Positions 40,967 through 48,346 of a stretch of 64,000 nt of DNA are shown here, piece by piece. Under the pieces are notes generated by a model. It was not told where the DNA came from, did no database searches, and saw nothing but the letters and a program-made list of their open reading frames with translations. The number at the start of each line of letters is the position of its first letter. Position 1 is the first letter of the stretch. This DNA comes from JBKCUI01 sp052161605 (GTDB lineage: Bacteria; Planctomycetota; Planctomycetia; Pirellulales; Pirellulaceae). Where the stretch lies: NCBI GenBank assembly GCA_052161605.1, contig CP197409.1. The stretch is one strand, 5' to 3'. A program made the translations under genes and the position numbers.

Positions 40967-42314
40967 ACGTTGCTTCCTCATGAATCTCGACAGACGCGAC
41001 GATCGTCTGCGCGAGTGGATGCAGCAACTACCCCAGCCATGGCCATTCCCAGATGTGGAGCGATTTGCAGCAATCGATGGTCGCAAGCTTTCGACGCCCG
41101 AGCAGTGGCGCGCCGGCAATGGTGCCTGGGGCTGCTACCGTTCGCACTTGCTGATCCTGGAGAAATGTTTGCTGGAAGGGATCGACTCGTATGTGGTCTT
41201 TGAAGATGACGCAGGCTTCGTTCCCGATTTTGTGGAACATCTCGAGGCGTACGTTCGTGAGTTACCCGAAGACTGGGGACTAGCTTACCTCGGAGGTCAG
41301 CACCTCTACGCCGCTAAGCATCCGCCGAAGAAGATCAGCGACCACGTTTACCGACCTTACAACGTCAATCGCACCCATGCATTTATGGTGCGTGGTCGCG
41401 CAACGATGAAGGCACTCTATCGTCACCTCAATTGGAATGACTGGCATCTGAAGCATCACATCGATCATCACCTGGGGCGATTGACTCAGCGGCGATACGA
41501 AGCCCTGGTACAAGGAAAGAATGTCGAGAAAGAATCGATTCCGGTTTACACACCCGATCGCTGGCTTGTCGGCCAGTTACCGACGAAATCGAACATCTGC
41601 GGTCGCAAGTGGACTCAGACCAGGTTCTTCAACGATGCCAAGAATGCCGACCACAGCGACGCACCGTTTTTCGCCGTCCTCGGGCCCCATCGCAGTGGCA
41701 CCAGCTGCGTGGCAATGGTCATGCATCATTTGGGCGTTCACATGGGCAACGAACTCGGAGGCTACGAGGCAACTGGGGGAGGCGAAGCGATCGGGCTTGC
41801 GAACCTCTGTGAAAAGGCGATGCGATTCCCAGCGATCGATCCCAAGATCCCAGACGGTCAGCTCGCCAAGCAACTCAAGGCCTGGATCGTAACTCGCAAA
41901 GCAGAAGCCATTCGCGACCGAACCGTGGCAGGCGGCAAGTATCCGCATCTCTGCCGATTCGCAAGCCACCTCTACGAAGCTCTCGGTAACTCGCTGCGCA
42001 TTATCGCTGTTGATCGCCCAATCGAAGCGTCGATTCGCTCGCTTCAAGATCGCAGCAAGCGACACCCAGGCCAATGGTTCGCGGCGGGCGATGACGCATG
42101 CGACAAACTCCAGCGTTCGCTGCTCGAGCATCGCGAGGCATTCATTCAAACACATCCTGATGTCCCCGTGCATCGGATCAACTTCGCCAAGCTGACAGAA
42201 GATCCCGAAACCGCAATCAACGAACTGATTGCATTCCTCGGCATCGAGCCGACCACGGAGGAGATCGATTCAGCGATTGCCCATGTGAACCCGCAGTTGA
42301 GGAAGTTTGGATGA
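40944..42314 (+). CDS. GT25 glycosyltransferase fused to a sulfotransferase
   Basis: 456 residues from ATG 40944. N-terminal half is glycosyltransferase family 25: CFLMNLDRRDDRLREWMQQL (~10-29), AWGCYRSHLLILEKCLLEG, VVFEDDAGF with the acidic motif. The second half has a sulfotransferase P-loop, AVLGPHRSGTSCVAMVMHHL (~244), with later DRPIEASIRSL and FAKLTEDPETAINELIAFLG. It could add a sugar and then sulfate it, or do both on one target. Overlaps the previous and next genes. Confidence 0.8.
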   Translation: MPTKKIVERCFLMNLDRRDDRLREWMQQLPQPWPFPDVERFAAIDGRKLSTPEQWRAGNGAWGCYRSHLLILEKCLLEGIDSYVVFEDDAGFVPDFVEHLEAYVRELPEDWGLAYLGGQHLYAAKHPPKKISDHVYRPYNVNRTHAFMVRGRATMKALYRHLNWNDWHLKHHIDHHLGRLTQRRYEALVQGKNVEKESIPVYTPDRWLVGQLPTKSNICGRKWTQTRFFNDAKNADHSDAPFFAVLGPHRSGTSCVAMVMHHLGVHMGNELGGYEATGGGEAIGLANLCEKAMRFPAIDPKIPDGQLAKQLKAWIVTRKAEAIRDRTVAGGKYPHLCRFASHLYEALGNSLRIIAVDRPIEASIRSLQDRSKRHPGQWFAAGDDACDKLQRSLLEHREAFIQTHPDVPVHRINFAKLTEDPETAINELIAFLGIEPTTEEIDSAIAHVNPQLRKFG

Positions 42315-42757
42315 CACCAGTAGAAGACGTCCTCGCCAAGTTTCGACATCGCTACATCATCATCGGCTCTGGCGCACTGCGGTTGCATGGGGTCGATTGG
42401 GAAGAAGGCGATCTCGACATCTGGCTCGATCCCAATCTCTCCGATGACGAGTGGCAAGCCGCGGTCGATGCGGCGGCTGGATCGCTTCGAAAGCCGTGGA
42501 AGCGAGGCGACCCTGACGGAGCCGGAGGCTTACGCGCATCAACTCGTATCGCCTGTTCGCCACCGCTGGACGTGATGCGTGAAGTCATGGGCTGTACCGC
42601 TGACGATTTCGAGAAGGCCTTCGACAACTCGCTGATCTCGTTTTATGGAAACGTCGCTCCACTGAACTCGATCTTGCATATCAAACGCAGCGCGAAGCGT
42701 CTCAAGGACTATCGCCATGCCATCAAACTTGCTCGCAAACTCCTTAACGCGTGGTGA
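42311..42757 (+). CDS. Nucleotidyltransferase-fold protein
   Basis: 148 residues. IIIGSGALRLHGVDWEEGDL then DIWLDP gives the GS...D-x-D pattern of minimal nucleotidyltransferases (polymerase-beta superfamily). The end is helical and basic (SAKRLKDYRHAIKLARKLL). In this cluster it may act on a sugar or modify another protein; no toxin-antitoxin partner is seen. ATGA overlap with the GT25 gene. Confidence 0.6.
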   Translation: MTPVEDVLAKFRHRYIIIGSGALRLHGVDWEEGDLDIWLDPNLSDDEWQAAVDAAAGSLRKPWKRGDPDGAGGLRASTRIACSPPLDVMREVMGCTADDFEKAFDNSLISFYGNVAPLNSILHIKRSAKRLKDYRHAIKLARKLLNAW

Positions 42758-42760
42758 AAC

Positions 42761-43516
42761 ATGGAAGCAACAGTACCCATTCAGGACATTACCTTTTGCA
42801 TTAAGACCATTCATCGGCCTTGGGCCTGCCATCGACTCGTCCAGTCGCTTCGAAAGGAGTTCGGCGAGCCGAAGATTGTGGTCGTCGATGATGGACTGCC
42901 CGAACATTGGTTCTCGCGCAAGTACCCCGAGTCCGCCAAGCACTGCAAAGTGATCGATCTCGAGCAGCATGATGTCGGCGTCGGAATCGGGCGCAACACG
43001 GCAATCGATGCGGCAGATACTGAGTTCATTTTCTTACTCGATGATGACCAGATCGTAACGCCCGATCTACACCTCGATCGAGTCTACCAGCGGTTCATTG
43101 AGTACGAGCTCGACATTCTGGCTGTCCGTCAGGGCGCTGGTGGCCGGCCCATGCTCTTCAGTCCGCTGATGAATGGCAGCCGGATCTGGATGCATCGAGG
43201 CGAACACAAACGTATCGGTGAGACCAGTTGGTGCGACATGGTCAGCAACGCTTTCCTGGCGCGACGCGACACGATCGGCCGCGTTCGCTGGGATGACGAG
43301 ATCAAAACGTACGAGCACTGGGAGTTCTTCTACCGAGCGTCCCATATTGAACATCTGCAAATCGCCGTGGCTCTCGACTGCTCCGTAGTCCACGACCACG
43401 TGGCAGCCAAGCCTTACGGAGCTCTGCGAGCCCGACCCAAGTTCCGCCGATTGGGGCTTCGTAAACACGGCTTTGATTCACTGCGTTATCCAGGAGGAGG
43501 TATCGTCCATGCGTGA
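42761..43516 (+). CDS. Glycosyltransferase family 2-like protein 1
   Basis: 251 residues. FCIKTIHRPWACHRLVQSLR (~9-28), KIVVVDDGLPEHW, then GIGRNTAIDAADTEFIFLLD with DDDQ gives the GT-A fold with its metal-binding DxD near residue 86. Later W.RASHIEHL-type and FYRASHIEHLQ. It probably transfers a nucleotide-sugar. A close paralogue follows in overlap, so the cluster makes at least two different linkages. Confidence 0.8.
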   Translation: MEATVPIQDITFCIKTIHRPWACHRLVQSLRKEFGEPKIVVVDDGLPEHWFSRKYPESAKHCKVIDLEQHDVGVGIGRNTAIDAADTEFIFLLDDDQIVTPDLHLDRVYQRFIEYELDILAVRQGAGGRPMLFSPLMNGSRIWMHRGEHKRIGETSWCDMVSNAFLARRDTIGRVRWDDEIKTYEHWEFFYRASHIEHLQIAVALDCSVVHDHVAAKPYGALRARPKFRRLGLRKHGFDSLRYPGGGIVHA

Positions 43517-44237
43517 TCGTGTCACATTCTGCATCAAGACCATCCATCGTCCTCAATGCTGCGCCACATTAGTCCGTAGCATTTACGAGCACTGTGGCGA
43601 TGAGCGTCCGCTGATCTACGTCCTCGATGACGGAAAGCCAGAGCTGCGTTTCTCTCAAGTCTGTCCTGATGAAGCAGCGATAGTCGATAGACTCATTGAG
43701 ACCGAATATGACATCGGATTGTCGGCTGGTCGCAATCGTCTCGTTGAAGCCGCGCAAACTCGGATGGTGATCTTCTCCGATGACGATCACGTCGTTGGTC
43801 CGCAGACGCGACTGAATGATCTCGTGCGCAAGTTTGAATCGAGTCGCCTCGACTTACTAGCAACGCTCAGCAAACAACCGCATCGCGCCCATCCCGACGG
43901 CGCGCCGCGTCTGCTGAAGTCAGCCGGTGGCATTCTTCACATTCCACGCGGTGAATATCGACGCATCGGCGACATCGCCGAGTGCGCATTCGTTTGTAAT
44001 TGCTTTGTAGCCTATCGCGACATTCTGCAGGCGATTCGCTGGGATGAAGACCTGAAGGTCGACGAGCACTGGGACTTCTTCTGGCGAGCCAAGGTAGCCG
44101 GCGTGAAGGTCGGTGTGGCGATGGACCATGTATTCCCGCACATCCACGTCGATCCGCCCGCCTACAAGCGACATCGCCCCGTCTTCCTGAAACAAGCCTT
44201 GCGTAAGCACAACCTGCGCAAAGTTCTTTGGCGTTGA
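43509..44237 (+). CDS. Glycosyltransferase family 2-like protein 2
   Basis: 242 residues from ATG 43509 (AGGAGG upstream; ATG overlaps the previous stop). FCIKTIHRPQCCATLVRSIY and LIYVLDDGKPE, then GLSAGRNRLVEAAQTRMVIF and SDDDH mirror the first enzyme domain by domain. C-terminal WDEDLKVDEHWDFFWRAK and a His-rich YKRHRPVFLKQAL. Tandem duplicate with diverged substrate residues. Confidence 0.8.
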   Translation: MRDRVTFCIKTIHRPQCCATLVRSIYEHCGDERPLIYVLDDGKPELRFSQVCPDEAAIVDRLIETEYDIGLSAGRNRLVEAAQTRMVIFSDDDHVVGPQTRLNDLVRKFESSRLDLLATLSKQPHRAHPDGAPRLLKSAGGILHIPRGEYRRIGDIAECAFVCNCFVAYRDILQAIRWDEDLKVDEHWDFFWRAKVAGVKVGVAMDHVFPHIHVDPPAYKRHRPVFLKQALRKHNLRKVLWR

Positions 44238-44276
44238 TTCCTGTTTCTTCTGTTTCCAACTCTCAAAGGAGTAAAG

Positions 44277-44690
44277 ATGACCACAATTAGTCACGGACCA
44301 TTTGGCCCCAACGGAGAGCGACCACCAGGTTGGCCTCCACCGCCGTTTGATCCACCGGGCGAACCGCTGCCCTACGTTCCACCGCCAGATCCGCCTGGCC
44401 CAACCTCCGAGCCACGCCCTGATTGGTGGCCGGAGGACTGGCCTTGGCCGCCAGTGCCCGAACCTCCGATCGAAGTGTTGGTGCCGCCACCGCTGCCCAA
44501 CATCATCTGGCCGCGGCTACCTCCACATCATCCGTACCATCTGCCACCTGGCTACCACTGGCCCGACAACTTGCCACCAGGGCATCCAGGCCACGATGTG
44601 AAACCACCGAAGCCACCAGGCGGAAGTGGTGATGCTGGCAGTGAAGGCTCGGGCGATGAAGCTGGTTCTGGTGATTCGGAAGGATGTTGA
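44277..44690 (+). CDS. Pro-rich extended protein
   Basis: 137 residues with AAGGAG before the ATG. About a third is proline, often PPP or PxxP with Trp and His (GWPPPPFDPPGEP, then HHPYHLPPGYHWP), ending in a Gly/Ser/Asp tail and a final Cys. No fold is likely. By position it may be an extended virion or surface component. The Cys-final end overlaps the radical SAM gene. Confidence 0.6.
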   Translation: MTTISHGPFGPNGERPPGWPPPPFDPPGEPLPYVPPPDPPGPTSEPRPDWWPEDWPWPPVPEPPIEVLVPPPLPNIIWPRLPPHHPYHLPPGYHWPDNLPPGHPGHDVKPPKPPGGSGDAGSEGSGDEAGSGDSEGC

Positions 44691-45490
44691 TGATCGAGCT
44701 ACCCAACCTCGAGTTCCATGCAGCACATGCGTGCAATCTCTATTGTGCGCAGTGCTCGCATTATTCGAACTTCCACGCCGGCGGAATCGTCAGTCTCGAT
44801 GAAGCACGCTCGAACTTCGACGCGTGGAGGGGAAGACTTGCGCCCAAGCGATTCGCCATCCTTGGCGGCGAACCAACTCTCAACCCAGAGTTGATTCCCA
44901 TCATCGAGCTTGCACGAAAATCGTTCCCAAACGCCGAAGGACTTTTCGTAACAAACGGATTCTTCCTGGATCGTCATCCCGACCTGCCCCGCGTTCTGAT
45001 TGACAACCGCTTTCGCATGGATGTTTCGCAGCATGGACGTGCGCCGCAGTACATGAGGCGATTTCGCGTCGTCTGCCAGCAGATCCGCGAGTGGCGCGCC
45101 AGCTATCCTGATCTGCAAATCAACATCCGCAAATCCCATCGTGGCTGGCGTCAGCAGTACCGCATGGTGGATGGCAAGCCGGTGCCGTTCGGCAGCGACC
45201 CGAGAGCCGCCTGGAAAATCTGCCTCCAGCGCACCTGCACCCAGCTCTATAAATCCTGCTTATGGAAATGTCCCGCACTCGCGTACCACGCCATCATGTC
45301 TCGCAAGCTAAGGCTCGACGAAGAGCCCGCCTGGCAACTCTTCAGTGACTACCGAGCCTGCCCGCCAACAGCAACGGACCTCCAGGTCCGTGACTTCCTC
45401 GCGACCATGGAAATTCCACAGTGCTCGCTTTGTCCAGCCAAAAAGGCGACGTTCCAGCATGGAGATCCAACAACGATCCCTGCTCCTTAA
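44690..45490 (+). CDS. Radical SAM protein
   Basis: 266 residues from ATG 44690 (GGAAGG upstream). AAHACNLYCAQCSHYSN (~12-28) holds the CxxxCxxC iron-sulfur motif, and FAILGGEPTLNPEL near 57 is the usual glycine-rich SAM-binding strand. The C-terminal Cys cluster (CLQRTCTQLYKSCLWKCPAL, then CSLCPAKKA) suggests auxiliary Fe-S clusters. It could modify a sugar or a protein in this cluster. Last gene of the phage block. Confidence 0.75.
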   Translation: MIELPNLEFHAAHACNLYCAQCSHYSNFHAGGIVSLDEARSNFDAWRGRLAPKRFAILGGEPTLNPELIPIIELARKSFPNAEGLFVTNGFFLDRHPDLPRVLIDNRFRMDVSQHGRAPQYMRRFRVVCQQIREWRASYPDLQINIRKSHRGWRQQYRMVDGKPVPFGSDPRAAWKICLQRTCTQLYKSCLWKCPALAYHAIMSRKLRLDEEPAWQLFSDYRACPPTATDLQVRDFLATMEIPQCSLCPAKKATFQHGDPTTIPAP

Positions 45491-45633
45491 CTCCCTGCCC
45501 GTCGCGGGACGTCATAATTGAGACCAATTTGCGAACTCTTCCGGCTGGTGTTGCAGAATCGTGGGGATAATCGCGTGATTTGATGGACAAATTGCCGTTT
45601 ACGGTCTAGGGTTAACAGGATAGGATGTGATGA
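45491..45633. other. Possible right boundary of the element (no gene)
   Basis: 143 bp between phage-type and metal-resistance genes. It holds a short CCCG-TCG-CGGG hairpin without a T-run and the octamer GGGACGTC, but no convincing promoter and no att duplication that I could see, since the left end lies outside or at the edge of the window. Confidence 0.3.
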
Positions 45634-46071
45634 ATGAACCGATTTGTAGCGATTTTGCTGATTCCATTTTTTCTTGTGGGCCATGCTCTTGCCCACTCGC
45701 ATGGGACCGCTGCGCATCCATCGGCGAACCACGGTAGGGCTCACATTCACGTCGCAAGTGCTCCTCATCACGGGCACCACAGTCATGAATCCGATGATCA
45801 TCACCAGGGAAGTGACCACGAGAGCGATGAGCAGAAGTCGGCGCCAGTTACGCCTGTAGAGCACGATTCAGACGCCATTTACGTTGCATCAGCCGATGAT
45901 GCTTACACCTCGACTGATCGTGTCTCCATCGAGTTAGGGTCGTCTGTTTACGTTGATGCACCGCTTTGCATTCTCAATGAATCTCGTCCACCGGCGGTCC
46001 ACCCTTGCTTACTCACCGCGAGTACTTCTGGGCTACCGCTCTATCTGCTTCATGCTGCGCTAAGGCTTTGA
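45634..46071 (+). CDS. Exported His-rich protein
   Basis: 145 residues. Signal peptide MNRFVAILLIPFFLVGHALA, cleaved before HSHGT. Over 20 His in the next 70 residues (HSHESDDHHQGSDHESDE, for example) indicate metal binding in the periplasm. It precedes the CusB-type gene by 128 bp, a gap with a palindrome at 46148-46163, so it probably buffers or delivers the metal exported by the pump. Confidence 0.75.
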   Translation: MNRFVAILLIPFFLVGHALAHSHGTAAHPSANHGRAHIHVASAPHHGHHSHESDDHHQGSDHESDEQKSAPVTPVEHDSDAIYVASADDAYTSTDRVSIELGSSVYVDAPLCILNESRPPAVHPCLLTASTSGLPLYLLHAALRL

Positions 46072-46147
46072 TGGGACCCGCCTGAGAGCTCTTTGCTTTC
46101 AGCCGATGCGTTTCTTTCCCCAAGCCGTTACCTGCTGCCTAGATCCA

Positions 46148-46163
46148 TCAAGTTTTAACTTGA
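46148..46163. promoter_or_regulatory. Palindrome TCAAGTT-TT-AACTTGA
   Basis: Seven-base arms, two-base centre, 36 bp before the efflux-adaptor start at 46200. It may be an operator for a metal-responsive regulator. No T-run follows, so a terminator is unlikely. Confidence 0.4.
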
Positions 46164-46199
46164 CCAAGTGCAGCTTCATTTCATGAAGATCCGCAAATC

Positions 46200-47594
46200 A
46201 TGTGTTCCCATTGTGTATTCGCACGCCTGTGCGTTTTCGCAGCCTTCTTGTTGCTGCCGCTGGTAGGTTGCGCTCCTCGCGAATCTACCACCAGTCCTAA
46301 GGCTCAATCTGAACAGACGAGCCCGGAAAAGCCGGAGCTTCAAATCCTTGAGCTTGGGGAGAAGGCCAGAAAAAATCTCAATCTCGTTGTTAAAGCTGTA
46401 CGGCCCACTGATTATTGGCGAACGATTTCAATCCCAGGTGTCGTCGCCGATCGTCCGGGCATTTCCGATCGAGGCGTGACTTCGCCGGCTGTGGGTGTCG
46501 TATCGGAGATCCATGTATTTCCAGGAGATACCGTTCGCCCAGGCCAACGATTGGTCACCGTGCGACTGTTTAGCGAATACCTGCAAGCAACCCAAACACA
46601 GCTCTTTAAGGCTTCACACGAGTCGATCTTGGTTCAGAATCAAATCGATCGTCTAGGAGATGCAGCCGCCTCTGGTGCCGTCTCCGGTTCGCGATTGGTC
46701 GAACTCAGAAATGAACAGCAACGACAGCAAGCAATGATCCAAGCTGCGAAACAAGAGCTACTCAATCGCGGTTTGACAGTAACGCAAATCGATTCGATTT
46801 CTGCCGGCACCTTTGTATCAACCATCGACGTTGTCGCACCTCCTCCGCGAGCCGAGTTGGCTATGCTTCAAGGCTTGGTGAAGGACCCGATCCAGACAGT
46901 CAGCTACTCGGACGGAGCTGACGTCACTTACGAAGTTCAGTCGCTGGCCGCTGAGCTTGGACAAACGGTTCAAGCTGGCGAACTGATTGTAAATCTGGCC
47001 AATCACCAAGCACTGTACATCATTGGCCACGCTTTCAAACGGGAAGCTGGACTGATCGAACAGGCTACCCAGAGCAGCACACCCGTACAAATCCAGTTTG
47101 CGGAAGATTCAGCCGAATTATGGCCTTCGCTTGATCAGCAGTTTCAGATACGGCATTTATCCAACACGATTGATCTTGAAACTCGCACGTTTGACTTTTT
47201 CGTGCCAATCCAAAATCAGTCACGCACTTATGAGAAGAACGGTAGCACGTTTCTGGTTTGGCGATTTCGCCCAGGACAACGCACTCGAATCGAAGTGCCG
47301 GTAGAGAGATTTGAGAAAGTCTATGTCCTGCCCTCCGAAGCTCTCGTACGTGAAGGCCCTGAAGCATATGTCTATCAGCAAAACGGCGACCTCTTTAATC
47401 AACTCTCTGTGTATGTCGTCTATGAAGATCGATTGAACGTCGTTCTTGCTAACGACGGCAGCATCTCTCCGGGATTCTTCTTGGCTCAAAACTCGGCCGC
47501 ATCGCTGCGACGAGTACTCAAAGCTCAATCGGCAAGCGGACAGCAACCAGGTCTTCACGTTCATGCGGACGGAACCGTCCACGCAGCTCATTAA
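46200..47594 (+). CDS. RND efflux periplasmic adaptor, CusB/CzcB type
   Basis: 464 residues. Lipoprotein signal ending LVGC. Lipoyl-like strands (ISIPGVVADRPG, then VGVVSEIHVFPGDTVRPGQR) flank a long helical hairpin (LQATQTQLFKASHESILVQN and following). C-terminal beta-barrel parts follow. A His-rich tail (HVHADGTVHAAH) fits heavy-metal pumps. It bridges the RND pump to an outer-membrane channel. No channel gene is visible nearby. Confidence 0.85.
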   Translation: MCSHCVFARLCVFAAFLLLPLVGCAPRESTTSPKAQSEQTSPEKPELQILELGEKARKNLNLVVKAVRPTDYWRTISIPGVVADRPGISDRGVTSPAVGVVSEIHVFPGDTVRPGQRLVTVRLFSEYLQATQTQLFKASHESILVQNQIDRLGDAAASGAVSGSRLVELRNEQQRQQAMIQAAKQELLNRGLTVTQIDSISAGTFVSTIDVVAPPPRAELAMLQGLVKDPIQTVSYSDGADVTYEVQSLAAELGQTVQAGELIVNLANHQALYIIGHAFKREAGLIEQATQSSTPVQIQFAEDSAELWPSLDQQFQIRHLSNTIDLETRTFDFFVPIQNQSRTYEKNGSTFLVWRFRPGQRTRIEVPVERFEKVYVLPSEALVREGPEAYVYQQNGDLFNQLSVYVVYEDRLNVVLANDGSISPGFFLAQNSAASLRRVLKAQSASGQQPGLHVHADGTVHAAH

Positions 47595-47599
47595 GGAGA

Positions 47600-48343
47600 A
47601 TGACTATGATCGAGCAATTGCAAATAATTGCATATAAGCTGTCTCGCAGATTCTTCACCGTAAATGTCTCTCGTTTTATGACGGTGAACATTGGGCGCAT
47701 TATCCAACACCAGACAACGCACGAGCTTTCAATCTTCGATTCCACTGAGGCACTTACTGAGCGGTTTCCAAGTATTCTCGATACTCACCCCGAATGGTGT
47801 TCTCGTCTAAAACTGGGCAATGTCAAACTTTGCTGCGCAATCGAAAACGGCAAAATCGTTGGACGACTCTGGTCGATCGCGAACCGCGTTCCACCAGAAC
47901 TTAATCATGATGGCCCCGATGCGACAAGGTTACCACTCGAATTGCCTGATGACATGGTGTTCATCTTTGATGTTTGTGTTGATCCTGACCATCGCGGGAA
48001 ACGCATCTATCCTGCGATGTTTTATCATGCAAGTAATCATCTTTTTGAAACAGATGCGATTCGCCAATTCCTAATCACTGTGGACTTCGCTAATCGTCCG
48101 GCTAAACGGGCGGCGGATCGCAAGGGGTTTAAGGAAGTCGGACGTTCGTCCTTGATACGCTTGGGGCAATTCTCGCTTGCTCGCTATCCAGACGCAAAAC
48201 TGTCGCCTGTCAAGATTGGCAGGTATTTCGGTGACCTCAATTTGAACCGCCCACAGTTAGTCTGTGAGTCTAGCGATTCTTCCCCGGTGAGTCAGTTCGA
48301 TTCACAAGAACACACTTCTTCTGAACGACTTAACGGTGCGTAG
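47600..48343 (+). CDS. GNAT-like acyltransferase
   Basis: 247 residues. VFIFDVCVDPDHRGKRIYPA, then FYHASNHLFETDAIRQFLIT and NRPAKRAADRKGFKEVG is the GNAT acetyl-CoA core (the R/Q-x-x-G/R-type loop is DHRGKRIYP). It lies between the CusB-type and CusA-type genes with gaps of 5 and 3 bp. Substrate unknown; a GNAT gene inside an RND pump operon is not usual. Confidence 0.7.
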   Translation: MTMIEQLQIIAYKLSRRFFTVNVSRFMTVNIGRIIQHQTTHELSIFDSTEALTERFPSILDTHPEWCSRLKLGNVKLCCAIENGKIVGRLWSIANRVPPELNHDGPDATRLPLELPDDMVFIFDVCVDPDHRGKRIYPAMFYHASNHLFETDAIRQFLITVDFANRPAKRAADRKGFKEVGRSSLIRLGQFSLARYPDAKLSPVKIGRYFGDLNLNRPQLVCESSDSSPVSQFDSQEHTSSERLNGA

Positions 48344-48346
48344 CAA

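Noticed and set aside
45505..45527. Third TGGGAC-like promoter at the right edge of the element
   Set aside because: GGGACGTC is present but no CATAG follows at 17 bases.
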